A stretch of DNA of 64,000 nucleotides, taken from NCBI RefSeq assembly GCF_006352025.1, contig NZ_CP040936.1, forward strand, positions 2,728,001-2,792,000, read 5' to 3'. Of the stretch, positions 43,313 through 52,179 are shown in pieces. The notes beneath the pieces are model-generated. The model was not told the origin of the DNA. It did no database searches and saw nothing but the letters and a program-made list of their open reading frames with translations. How positions within the stretch are numbered: position 1 is the stretch's first letter; each line of letters starts with the position of its first letter. This stretch comes from Hymenobacter sp. DG01. Lineage in GTDB: Bacteria; Bacteroidota; Bacteroidia; Cytophagales; Hymenobacteraceae. Made by a program: the position numbers and the translations under genes.

Positions 43313-45706
43313 ATGAAACGCGCTTTACAGGTTCTTACGGGGGTAGTGCTGTTCCTGGCTCTGGTCGGGGGCCTGGACTTGCTTTTCCCGCTGCCGCCTA
43401 CCCCCCAATACTCGCCCATAGTGATGGCCACCGATGGCTCGGTGCTGCACGCCTACCTCAACCCCACCCAGAAGTGGCGGATGAAAACCGAGCTGGGCGA
43501 GATTACACCCGTGCTGCGCAAGGCCATCATGGAGAAGGAAGACCGATGGTTTCGGTGGCACCTGGGGGTAAACCCGGTGGCGCTGCTGCAGGCGGCCGCC
43601 CGCAACGCATTTGGCACGGGCCGCACCACCGGGGCCAGTACCATTACCATGCAGGTGGCCCGCCTGCTGGAGCCCAAGGAGCGCACCTTCGGCAACAAGC
43701 TGCTGGAAATGTTGCGCGCCACGCAGCTGGAACTGCATTATAGTAAGGATGAGATTCTGCAGCTTTACCTGAACCTGGTGCCCTACGGCGGCAACGTGGA
43801 GGGCGTGAAGTCGGCGGCCCTGCTGTACTTCCAGCAAACGCCCGATTACCTCTCCCTGGCCCAGACCGTGACCCTGGCCATCATCCCCAACCGGCCTAGA
43901 GGCTTGGTGCTGGGGAAAAACAACGCGGCCGTACTGCAGGAGCGCAACCGGTGGCTGAAGCGGTTTGGCGAGGCCGGCCTTTTCTCCCGGGAAGAGGTAG
44001 CCGATGCCTTGCTGGAACCCCTGGACGTACGGCGCCATCCCGCGCCCCGGCTGGCCCCCCACCTTTCGCGGCGGCTGGTGCGGCAGTTTCCGGGCCGGGC
44101 CATCATCCGGAGCAGTTTGCAGCGCAGCAAGCAGGCCCGGGCCGAAGACCTTACGCTGGGCTACGTGCGCCGCCTCCGGGAGCTGGGCATCAGCCAGGCC
44201 GCCGTGCTGGTGGTGAACAACCGCACCCGCCAGGTAGAGGCGTACGTAGGCTCAGCCGATTTCCGCGACTTCGGGAGCCAGGGCCAGAACGACGGGATAG
44301 TAGCGGTTCGCTCGCCGGGCAGCACGCTGAAACCGTTCCTGTACGCCCTGGCCCTGGACCGGGGCCTGGTAACGCCCAAGCTGCTGCTGCCCGATGTGCC
44401 CACCAACTTCCAGGGCTACCGTCCCGAGAACTTCGATAAGCGCTGCAACGGCGAAGTAACGCTGGAGCGCGCCCTGGCCTACTCGCTCAACATCCCAGCC
44501 GTGCGCGTGCTCAACCAGTTGGGCGTACCCACTTTCACCGACAAACTCCGCCAGGCTGGCTTCCGAAGCATTACCCGTAACCGGGCTCGCCTGGGTCTGA
44601 GCAGCATTCTGGGCGGCTGCGGTGCTTCCCTGGAAGAGCTGACCAACCTGTACGTGACCCTGGCCGAGGGCGGGCCGTATGAGAAATTGGCTTTGGTTGC
44701 CTCACCCCCCGGCCCCCTCTCCTTCAGAGAGGGGGAGCCGAACGATTCCGTTCTGCCACCTGCGTCAGACTCCCCCTCTCTGAAGGAGAGGGGGCCGGGG
44801 GGTGAGGCGCGCGGCCAACAGCTCATTTCCCCCGCCGCTGCCTTCCTGGTCACCGACATCCTCGCCCAGCTTACCCGCCCCGATTTGCCCCTGGGCGCGG
44901 CCAGCAGTATGCGGCTGCCCAAAGTGGCCTGGAAAACCGGCACCAGCTACGGCCGCCGCGATGCCTGGAGCATTGGCTACAACCGGCAGTACACCATTGG
45001 GGTGTGGGTAGGCAACTTCAGCGGCCAGGGCAGCCCCGCCCTCACGGGCTCCGACGTGGCTACCCCCTTACTGTTCGACCTATTCAACGCCCTGGCGTAT
45101 AACTCCCCCAACGATTGGTTTGTACCCCCGGCCGCCCTGGATTTTCGGCTGGTGTGTGCCGAATCGGGCCGGGTACCGGGCGAGAACTGTCCGGATCAGG
45201 TTATTGACTATTTCCTGCCGGGTGTAAGCAGCGGGCAGCGGTGCCAGCACCAGCGCGAGGTGCTGGTAGCGGCCGATGGCAGCAGCGCCTATTGCCGGGC
45301 CTGTGCGCCAGCGGCCGGGTTTCGGCGGGAGTTGTACCCCAACCTGCTGCCGGAGGTGGCCGCCTACAAGGAAGCCCAGGGCATCCCGTACCGCCGCCTA
45401 CCCCCGCACAACCCGCAATGCCAGCGGGTGAGCGGGGGCGCGGAGCGGGCCCCCACCATCACTTCCCCTACCCCCAACACCGAGTACGTCCTCAACCGCC
45501 ACGAGCAGCAACAGCTGCTGCTCAGCTGCACCACCGACAATGAGGTGCGCCAGGTGCACTGGTACGTCAACGACCGGTTTCTGCGTACGGCGGCGGCCAC
45601 GGAGCGGGTGTTTTTCCGGCCGGCACCTGGCCCCCTGAAAATTTCCTGCGCCGACGACCACGGCCGCAACACCGATGTGCTGGTGACGGTAACGGAGCTG
45701 GAATAG
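43313..45706 (+). CDS. pbpC: Penicillin-binding protein 1C
   Basis: The 797-residue bifunctional peptidoglycan synthase has one N-terminal membrane helix, a GT51 glycosyltransferase domain with the catalytic Glu in EKEDRWFRWHLG and GASTITMQVARLL, and a transpeptidase domain. The transpeptidase motifs are STLK (about residues 337-340), SLN (391-393) and KTG (541-543). A C-terminal Cys-rich region and the PBP1C-type domain end the protein (TPNTEYVLNRHEQQQ, VHWYVNDRFLRT). It builds glycan chains at the membrane and is a known partner of YfhM macroglobulins. A GTG ten codons earlier (43283) is possible. A perfect 39-bp palindrome (44699-44808) adds about 37 residues near 463-499, between the domain motifs. 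Confidence 0.94.
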   Translation: MKRALQVLTGVVLFLALVGGLDLLFPLPPTPQYSPIVMATDGSVLHAYLNPTQKWRMKTELGEITPVLRKAIMEKEDRWFRWHLGVNPVALLQAAARNAFGTGRTTGASTITMQVARLLEPKERTFGNKLLEMLRATQLELHYSKDEILQLYLNLVPYGGNVEGVKSAALLYFQQTPDYLSLAQTVTLAIIPNRPRGLVLGKNNAAVLQERNRWLKRFGEAGLFSREEVADALLEPLDVRRHPAPRLAPHLSRRLVRQFPGRAIIRSSLQRSKQARAEDLTLGYVRRLRELGISQAAVLVVNNRTRQVEAYVGSADFRDFGSQGQNDGIVAVRSPGSTLKPFLYALALDRGLVTPKLLLPDVPTNFQGYRPENFDKRCNGEVTLERALAYSLNIPAVRVLNQLGVPTFTDKLRQAGFRSITRNRARLGLSSILGGCGASLEELTNLYVTLAEGGPYEKLALVASPPGPLSFREGEPNDSVLPPASDSPSLKERGPGGEARGQQLISPAAAFLVTDILAQLTRPDLPLGAASSMRLPKVAWKTGTSYGRRDAWSIGYNRQYTIGVWVGNFSGQGSPALTGSDVATPLLFDLFNALAYNSPNDWFVPPAALDFRLVCAESGRVPGENCPDQVIDYFLPGVSSGQRCQHQREVLVAADGSSAYCRACAPAAGFRRELYPNLLPEVAAYKEAQGIPYRRLPPHNPQCQRVSGGAERAPTITSPTPNTEYVLNRHEQQQLLLSCTTDNEVRQVHWYVNDRFLRTAAATERVFFRPAPGPLKISCADDHGRNTDVLVTVTELE
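44699..44808. repeat. Perfect palindromic element inside pbpC
   Basis: Arms 44699-44737 and 44770-44808 are exactly complementary over 39 bases, with a 32-base centre. They are translated in frame as SPPGPLSFREGE and SPSLKERGPGGEA. The PBP1C family has no such insert at this point, so it appears to be a repeat that invaded a coding sequence. Confidence 0.9.
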
Positions 45707-46106
45707 TTATTTCCGGCCCGGCTAGTCAGGTGCTGAGGTACCCCCTACCCCCTTCGGCCGCCGCTGGGGCAGCGGCACTGCGCGCACCGGGCGGCGGGGG
45801 CTTTTGGTCGGGTGCTAGCTGTTGAGGTAGGATTTTATTTCCGCAGGTTACATAACCTTTCGGCCCGACCCTTGTTTATCAGCCTTGTAATCCTGAAATC
45901 ATAATTTTATTCGTCTTAAAGAATCCCGGATGAGTACTATACTGAGTTTCAGGAAGCTTCTCTTTTTTTCCCTTCAAACACCACATTTCAGGCAGCGTGG
46001 CCGCGCAAAGCCGCGTCCTTGCGCCTGATGTCTGGCCTTCTGGCTGCTGCCAACAGCGGCCTACCGTGCGATGGCTACGTAGTGCAGTAGCTGCTTTACC
46101 CCGAAT
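45707..46106. other. Spacer between pbpC and the efflux operon
   Basis: 400 bases with no supported gene. The first part has a GC-rich hairpin candidate (GCCGCCGC with GCGGCGGGGGCTTTT near 45764-45808) that could terminate pbpC. An AT-rich block at about 45830-45965 follows. No consensus promoter for the tolC-like gene was found. Confidence 0.5.
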
Positions 46107-47459
46107 ATGAAACAAACAAAAAGGGCGCTCCACTTGCTGCTTGGGCTGTTTTTGCTTGCCCCAGCCTGGCTGCAGGCACAGCCTACCTCCCCTCCGCCAC
46201 CCCCCAGCTCCCTCACGCTGGAGCAGTGCCTGCAATACGCCCTGCAAAACCAGCCGGTGATCCGCCAGGCCCGCCTCGATGAGGAAACCAACGAGGCTTC
46301 CATACGCATTGGGCTGGCTGGCTGGCTGCCCCAAGTAGGCCTTAACGCCACGGGGCAGCATTATTTCCAGCTGCCCTACACCGTATTTCCCAACGCCGAA
46401 GGCGTGAACGTACCGCGCCAGATCGGCCTGAAAAACACCTCCACCGTAGGCTTGGCAGCCACCCAGGCCCTGTACAACAACGATGTGCGCCTGGCCCTGC
46501 GCTCGGCCCGCCCCTCGAGGCAGTTCTATCAGCAGAACACGATAGGCGTGCGCATTGATGTGGTAACCGACGTAAGCAAGGCGTTTTACGATGTGCTGCT
46601 TTCCCAGCGCCAGCTGGATGTCCTCAATGAAGACATCGTGCGCCTGCAGCGCAGCCTCAAGGACGCCCGGGCACGTTACGAGGCCGGCATCGTGGACAAA
46701 ACCGACTATAAGCAGGCCGAGATTCTGCTCAACAACTCCGTGGCGGCGCGCAAGCAGGCTCAGGAGGCCATCAAGGCGAAGTCGGCGTACCTGCGGGAGC
46801 TGATGGGCCTGAGCGGCCAGCAGCCCCTGACGCTGCAGTACGACACGCTGCGCCTGATGCGGGACGCGGCCGTAGATACGGCCATGGCCCTGGACCCGGC
46901 CAACCGCATTGAGCTGCAGCAGCTGCAAACCCAAAAGGCCCTGCAGGCCGCCCAAATCAGCTACTACCGCTGGGGCTTCCTGCCCTCACTGTCGGCATTT
47001 GGCAACTACAACGCGGCTTTTCTGAGCAACGAAATCAGCACGCTCTACAACCAGCGCCTACCCAACTCCTATGCCGGGCTGCAGTTGAGCCTGCCCATTT
47101 TCCAGGGCCTGCGCCGCCTCCAGAACCTGCGCCGCGAACGGCTCACCGACCAGCGCCTCGACCAGGACATTCTGGCCACCCGCAACCGCATCAACACCGA
47201 GTTTGAACAGGCCCTGGCCAGCTACAAGGGCTATTACGCCGACTACCTCATTGGGCAGCTCAACCTGGCCCTGTCCAAGGAAGTGTACTCCGTGGTGGAC
47301 CTTCAGTACCGGGAAGGCATCAAAACCTACCTCGACGTGATTGTGGCCCAGACCACGCTGCGCACGGCCCAGCTCAACTACTACAGCGCCCTGTTTCAGG
47401 TGCTGAGCAGCAAAGTTGATTTACTGCGCGCCCAGGGCAATTTGCCAACCAGTTTTTAA
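46107..47459 (+). CDS. TolC-family outer membrane efflux protein
   Basis: The 450-residue protein has a signal peptide (ALHLLLGLFLLAPAWLQAQ) followed by the TolC start LTLEQCLQYALQNQPVIRQARLDEE. Two halves of long alpha-helical hairpins follow (RLQRSLKDARARYEAGIVDKTDYKQAEI; LDQDILATRNRINTEFEQALASYKG), ending in LSKEVYSVVDLQYREGIKTYLDVIVAQTTLRTAQLNYY. It forms the trimeric outer-membrane duct of a tripartite efflux pump. The adaptor and RND pump follow on the same strand, so the three genes are one pump. Confidence 0.95.
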   Translation: MKQTKRALHLLLGLFLLAPAWLQAQPTSPPPPPSSLTLEQCLQYALQNQPVIRQARLDEETNEASIRIGLAGWLPQVGLNATGQHYFQLPYTVFPNAEGVNVPRQIGLKNTSTVGLAATQALYNNDVRLALRSARPSRQFYQQNTIGVRIDVVTDVSKAFYDVLLSQRQLDVLNEDIVRLQRSLKDARARYEAGIVDKTDYKQAEILLNNSVAARKQAQEAIKAKSAYLRELMGLSGQQPLTLQYDTLRLMRDAAVDTAMALDPANRIELQQLQTQKALQAAQISYYRWGFLPSLSAFGNYNAAFLSNEISTLYNQRLPNSYAGLQLSLPIFQGLRRLQNLRRERLTDQRLDQDILATRNRINTEFEQALASYKGYYADYLIGQLNLALSKEVYSVVDLQYREGIKTYLDVIVAQTTLRTAQLNYYSALFQVLSSKVDLLRAQGNLPTSF

Positions 47460-47627
47460 GGGCATGAGGGCGTGGGGGTGTGAAGGTAGGAATTGAGCGG
47501 GGGTAGAGTGTAAAAGGTAAGTGCTGCCACCGCTTCACCGCCTACCCCTCTTTCCTGAACAATACCTTCTGCCCTCCTACCCTAAAAAACGCCTCGCATC
47601 CTTTCCGCCGCTCCTGCTTACCCCGAT

Positions 47628-48797
47628 ATGAAAAACACAATTCTTGCCTTGTCTTACGCCGCCGGTCTGTTTGCGGCGGCCAGTTGCGGCAACAAAGAGG
47701 CCGAAAAGCCGGCCGGGCCGCCCCCGGCCACGCCCGTAACCCTGGTAGCCGCCCGCGAAACCGATGCGGTGTATTACGATGAGTACCCCGCCACCGTGGT
47801 AGCCATCAACAGCGTAGAGCTGCGCAGCCAGGTGGCGGGCTTCATCACCAACCTCTTCTTCAAGGAAGGCGAGGTAGTGACCAAGGGCAAAACCCTCTAT
47901 GAAATTGACCGCCGCAAGTACCAGGCCGCGTACCAGCAGGCCCTGGCGGGCCTGCGCAGTACCCAGGCCACGGCCGAAAACGCCCGCGTAAACCTGAACC
48001 GCTACGAGCGGCTGCTGGAGCAGGACGCTGTGGCCCGTCAGATCGTGGACAACGCCCGCACGGCCTACGCTACCGCCCAGAGCCAGATTGCCGAGGCCCA
48101 GGCCGGCGTTTCGGCGGCCCGCACTGACTTGGACTACTCCCTGATTAAGGCGCCCTTTACGGGCCGGATTGGCATTTCGCAGGTGCGGCTGGGCTCCCAG
48201 GTCAGCCCGGGCTCTACCCTGCTCAATACCATCAGCGGCGAAGACCCGATGGGGGTTGATTTTGTGGTGACCGAATCGGACCTCACGCGCTTCAACGACC
48301 TGCAGCGCCGGGGTAGCGCGGGTGCCGCCGACTCTACCTTCCGCCTGGTGCTGCCCGATGGCACCCCCTACAACCAGCCGGGCAAAATTCTGGCCATCGA
48401 CCGGGGCGTAAACCAGCAGACCGGTACCGTCCAGATTCGGGTGCAGTTTGCCAACCCGCAGCGCCAGCTGAAGGATGGCATGAGCACCGTCCTGCGCGTA
48501 CTCAACCGGCAGTCGGGCCACCGCCTGGTGGTGCCTTACAAAGCTGTGGTAGAGCAAATGGGCGAAAACTTCGTCTTCATTGCCGGCGACAGCAGCAAGG
48601 CCTACCAGCGCAAAGTGCAGCTGGGCCCGCGCCTGCGCGACCAGATCGTCATCATGGAGGGCATTAAGTCCGGCGACCAGGTAGTAACCGAAGGCCTGCA
48701 GCGCCTGCGCGACGGCGGCAAAATCCAGACCGGCCCGCCCGCCCAGGCCCAGGGCGGTGCAGGAGCCCCGGCCGCGGGTGGCGGCGCCAAGAAATAA
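47628..48797 (+). CDS. RND efflux adaptor (membrane fusion protein), lipoprotein
   Basis: The 389-residue protein starts with a lipobox signal (LSYAAGLFAAASC, Cys20), so it is likely lipid-anchored in the periplasm like AcrA. The order is that of AcrA/MexA: barrel-lipoyl half (SVELRSQVAGFITNLFFKEGEVVTKGKTLYEID), a helical hairpin (ALAGLRSTQATAENARVNLNRYERLLEQDAV), second lipoyl half (LIKAPFTGRIGISQV), beta-barrel, and membrane-proximal domain. It bridges the TolC-type duct and the RND pump. Spacing to the pump gene is 154 bases and contains a palindrome (48813-48900). Confidence 0.95.
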   Translation: MKNTILALSYAAGLFAAASCGNKEAEKPAGPPPATPVTLVAARETDAVYYDEYPATVVAINSVELRSQVAGFITNLFFKEGEVVTKGKTLYEIDRRKYQAAYQQALAGLRSTQATAENARVNLNRYERLLEQDAVARQIVDNARTAYATAQSQIAEAQAGVSAARTDLDYSLIKAPFTGRIGISQVRLGSQVSPGSTLLNTISGEDPMGVDFVVTESDLTRFNDLQRRGSAGAADSTFRLVLPDGTPYNQPGKILAIDRGVNQQTGTVQIRVQFANPQRQLKDGMSTVLRVLNRQSGHRLVVPYKAVVEQMGENFVFIAGDSSKAYQRKVQLGPRLRDQIVIMEGIKSGDQVVTEGLQRLRDGGKIQTGPPAQAQGGAGAPAAGGGAKK

Positions 48798-48812
48798 GAA
48801 TACAAGAGCCCC

Positions 48813-48900
48813 TCATGCCGAGCTGGTCGAGACACCTCGCGTGCTGACGTTGAAGTACTACCCAACAATTCGAGCAAGATGTCTCAACCAGCTCAACATG
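48813..48900. repeat. Decayed GTCAT-family palindrome in the RND operon spacer
   Basis: Arm 48813-48840 (TCATGCCGAGCTGGTCGAGACA) pairs with arm 48871-48900. Most of the differences are C/T changes that still permit G-U pairing in RNA. It lies between adaptor and pump genes of one operon. Confidence 0.7.
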
Positions 48901-48951
48901 ACCCTCTGAATTTGCTGAGAGCAGCCTGCTCTCAGCTAACCGCCTAGCTAT

Positions 48952-51900
48952 ATGATTGCAGAAACCTTTATCCGGCGCCCCGTCACGGCCATTGTCACTT
49001 CCCTGGTGATAGTGATGGTGGGGGTGCTGGCCATCCTGAACCTGCCCGTAGGCCAGTATCCGGAAATCACGCCGCCCACGGTGTCGGTGAGCGGCACTTA
49101 TACCGGTGCCGATGCACAAACGGTGGAGCAGACGGTAGCCACGCCCGTGGAAGTGCAGGTGAACGGCACGCCCGGCATGACCTACCTGCAAAGCAACAGC
49201 ACCAGCAACGGGCAGATGAGCATGACGGTGAACTTCGAGGTAGGCACCGACATCAACATTGCCGCCCTGGACGTGCAGAACCGCGTGGGCATTGCCCAGC
49301 CTACCCTGCCCCAGGAAGTGCAGCGCCTGGGCCTGGTAGTGCGCAAGCGTAACCCCAGCATTCTGATGCTGGTGGCCCTGTACGCCCCCAACGGCTCGCA
49401 CAACAGCACCTTTCTCGATAACTACGCCAACGTGTTCATCAAGGACGCCTTGCTGCGTACCAAGGGGGTAGGCGACATCGTGAGCCGGGCCGATGACTTC
49501 TCGATGCGCGTGTGGCTTAACCCCGACCGGCTTTCCCAGCTGGGGGTAACGGCTCAGGAAGTAACGGCGGCCATTCAGGAGCAGAACGCCCAGATTGCGG
49601 CGGGCTCCATTGGGGCGCCGCCCTCCCAGCGCGGCCAGACTTTCGAGTACATCGTGTTCGTGAAGGGCCGCCTGACCACCACCGACGAGTTCGGGGACAT
49701 TGTGGTGAAAACCCGGCCCGAAGATGGCTCCGTGGTGTATCTCAAGGACGTAGCCCGCCTGGAGCTGGGTAAGTTCAACTACGCCAACAACTCCTACGTG
49801 GACGGCAAGCGCGCCGCCTACCTGCTGGTGTACCAGGCCCCTGGCGCCAACGCTCTGGAAACCTATGAAAACGTGCTGACCACCATGGGCCAACTCAAGC
49901 AGCAGTTCCCCGCCGACCTGGACTACGTGGTGCCCTTCGAGGCCGCTACGGTAGTGAAGGTATCCATTGAGGAAGTGCTGCACACGCTGGTAGAAGCCCT
50001 GATTCTGGTAATTGTGGTAGTGTACCTGTTCCTGCAGAGTTGGCGCTCCACCCTCATTCCGGTGCTGGCTATTCCGGTATCCATCATCGGTACCTTCATC
50101 ATGTTCATTCCGCTGGGCTTCACCATCAATACGCTCACCATGTTCGGCTTCGTGCTGGCCATTGGTATTGTGGTCGATGACGCCATTGTGGTGGTAGAAG
50201 CCGTGGAGCACAACATGAACGAGCGGGGCATGAGCCCCCTGGATGCCACGCTGGCGGCCATGCGCGAAATTTCGGCGCCCGTAATTGCCATTGCGCTTAT
50301 CCTGGCGGCCGTGTTCGTGCCGGTGGGCTTTATTCCGGGCATCACGGGCCGTTTGTACCAGCAGTTTGCCATTACCATTGCCATTTCGGTACTGATTTCG
50401 GCCTTTGTGGCCCTCTCGCTCACACCGGCCCTGTGCGTGCTGCTGCTCAAGCCTCACAAGCGCGACGAGAACTCCCGGGGTGTTGACCGGCTGTTCTACA
50501 AGTTCAACACTTGGTTCGACAAGGTGACCAGCAGGTACGGCAACGGCGTGCAGCGCGGCATCAAGCACTCCCGCTTCGTGGTGATTATTCTGGTGTGCAT
50601 CGTGGCCGGCACGGGCCTGCTGTTCGCTAAAAAGCCCGGCGGCTTTATCCCCACCGAGGACGAGGGCCGGGTCATCATCACCTTCAACCTGCCTGAGGCC
50701 GCCGCCACAGAGCGCACGGTAAGCACCCTGAATGCCATCATGAAGGAGTTGAGCCAGATCAAGGGCATCCGGCACTACGCGGGCCTGGGTGGTTTGAACG
50801 CGGTAAACTTCTCCTCCAAATCCAACAGTGGCACGGTGTTCTGCCAGCTCCAGCCCTGGGAAGAGCGCAAAGACAAAGAGCTGCAGCTTCAGGGCCTGAT
50901 TGCCACCATTCAGCAGCGCCTGAGCCACCTAAAGGAAGCCAATATCGTCGTGATTTCGCCGCCCGCTATTCCGGGCCTGGGCAACACAGGCGGCTTCTCG
51001 TTTATTCTGCAGGAGCGTGAGGCCGGCGGCGACATCAAGAACTTCGATGCCCAACTCCAGAACTTCCTGGGGGCCCTGCGCAAGCGCCCCGAAATTGCGG
51101 CTCCCTTCTCGTTCTTCACGGCCAACACGCCCGGCTACCAGCTCACCATTGACCGCGAGAAAGCCAAGAAGCTGGGCGTATCCATTGCCGATGTGGGCAC
51201 GGCCCTGCGCACGTACCTGGGCTCGGCCTACGTGAACGACTTCACGGTGTACGGCCGCAATTTTAGGGTAGTAACCCAAGCCGACAGCATGTACCGCACC
51301 AACATCAGCAACCTGGGCCAGTACTACGTGCGCAACTCCTCGGGCGGCATGGTGCCCCTGAGCACGCTCACCAGCTACCAGCGCACCGAGTCGGCCCCGC
51401 TGATTTCGCACTACAACCTGTTCCGCTCCGCCGAAATCAACGGCAACGCGGCCCCTGGCTACTCTTCCGGCGACGCCATTAAGGCCCTGCAGGAAACGGC
51501 TGCCCAGAGCCTGCCCCAGGGCTACGGCTTCGAGTTTTCGGGTCTGACGCGGGAAGAGCTGCTGGCCGGCGGCCAGACGGTGTACATCTTCGCCCTGTCT
51601 TTGGCCTTCGTGTTCCTGTTCCTGGCGGCTTTGTATGAAAGCTGGTCGGTGCCGTTCTCGGTGCTGCTGGCCGTGCCGGTAGGGGCCTTCGGGGCTATTC
51701 TGGCGCTTACCTTCCTGCCCAAGCTCACCAACAACGTCTATGCCCAGATCGGTCTGATCACGCTGATTGGTTTGTCGGCCAAAAACGCCATTCTGATTAT
51801 CGAATTCGCCAAAGAGCGGGTGGACAAAGGCATGCCCCTGGTGGAGGCGACCCTGGAAGCCGTGCGCTTGCGTCTGCGCCCCATCGTCATGACCTCCCTG

Positions 51901-52179
51901 GCCTTTATCCTGGGCGTGCTGCCGCTGGTGTTTGCCTCTGGGGCCGGCGCCCAAAGCCGCCAGACCATCGGCTGGACGGTACTCGGCGGCATGCTTTCGG
52001 CTACGTTGCTGGCCATCTTCATCGTGCCGGTGCTGTACGTGCTCATCACGCGCTTTGCTTATGGCAAAGAGAAGCTGGCCGAGCTGGAAGCCAACTACAA
52101 GCCCGATGAGGAGCACGGCGGCCCGAAGGAAGAAGGCCCCGGTGAAGGCAACCACTCCCCCGCGCCCAGCCCGGCCTAA
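48952..52179 (+). CDS. RND multidrug efflux pump (AcrB/MexB-type, HAE1)
   Basis: The 1075-residue inner-membrane pump has twelve predicted helices and two large periplasmic loops. It begins MIAETFIRRPVTAIVTSLVIVMVGVLAI, with the HAE1 signature near FGFVLAIGIVVDDAIVVVEAVEHN (the Asp-Asp proton relay in helix 4), GLIGLSAKNAILIIEFAKE (helix 10 Lys) and the MTSLAFILGVLPLVFASGAG segment. Substrates are unknown. It uses proton flow to export drugs, dyes or lipophilic compounds through the adaptor and TolC-like duct encoded upstream. No regulator gene is adjacent. Its C-terminal tail is rich in Pro, Glu and Gly. Confidence 0.97.
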   Translation: MIAETFIRRPVTAIVTSLVIVMVGVLAILNLPVGQYPEITPPTVSVSGTYTGADAQTVEQTVATPVEVQVNGTPGMTYLQSNSTSNGQMSMTVNFEVGTDINIAALDVQNRVGIAQPTLPQEVQRLGLVVRKRNPSILMLVALYAPNGSHNSTFLDNYANVFIKDALLRTKGVGDIVSRADDFSMRVWLNPDRLSQLGVTAQEVTAAIQEQNAQIAAGSIGAPPSQRGQTFEYIVFVKGRLTTTDEFGDIVVKTRPEDGSVVYLKDVARLELGKFNYANNSYVDGKRAAYLLVYQAPGANALETYENVLTTMGQLKQQFPADLDYVVPFEAATVVKVSIEEVLHTLVEALILVIVVVYLFLQSWRSTLIPVLAIPVSIIGTFIMFIPLGFTINTLTMFGFVLAIGIVVDDAIVVVEAVEHNMNERGMSPLDATLAAMREISAPVIAIALILAAVFVPVGFIPGITGRLYQQFAITIAISVLISAFVALSLTPALCVLLLKPHKRDENSRGVDRLFYKFNTWFDKVTSRYGNGVQRGIKHSRFVVIILVCIVAGTGLLFAKKPGGFIPTEDEGRVIITFNLPEAAATERTVSTLNAIMKELSQIKGIRHYAGLGGLNAVNFSSKSNSGTVFCQLQPWEERKDKELQLQGLIATIQQRLSHLKEANIVVISPPAIPGLGNTGGFSFILQEREAGGDIKNFDAQLQNFLGALRKRPEIAAPFSFFTANTPGYQLTIDREKAKKLGVSIADVGTALRTYLGSAYVNDFTVYGRNFRVVTQADSMYRTNISNLGQYYVRNSSGGMVPLSTLTSYQRTESAPLISHYNLFRSAEINGNAAPGYSSGDAIKALQETAAQSLPQGYGFEFSGLTREELLAGGQTVYIFALSLAFVFLFLAALYESWSVPFSVLLAVPVGAFGAILALTFLPKLTNNVYAQIGLITLIGLSAKNAILIIEFAKERVDKGMPLVEATLEAVRLRLRPIVMTSLAFILGVLPLVFASGAGAQSRQTIGWTVLGGMLSATLLAIFIVPVLYVLITRFAYGKEKLAELEANYKPDEEHGGPKEEGPGEGNHSPAPSPA

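Noticed and set aside
43283..43313. GTG at 43283 as the pbpC start
   Set aside because: ATG 43313 directly precedes the membrane helix and lies at a better distance from TATCTTGC near 43263; the extra ten residues add nothing conserved.
44479..44943. 154-codon minus-strand frame across the pbpC palindrome
   Set aside because: The palindrome gives similar translations on both strands (SPPGPLSFREGE on each), so this frame is a mirror effect, not a gene.
45879..46955. Minus-strand frame over the tolC-like gene and spacer
   Set aside because: Antisense to a real signal-peptide-bearing gene. Its last residues fall in the AT-rich spacer block, which is treated as a possible DNA element.
48664..50928. 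754-codon minus-strand frame over the RND genes
   Set aside because: Antisense to adaptor and pump genes, with shadow-type composition (His, Gln, Gly, Val).
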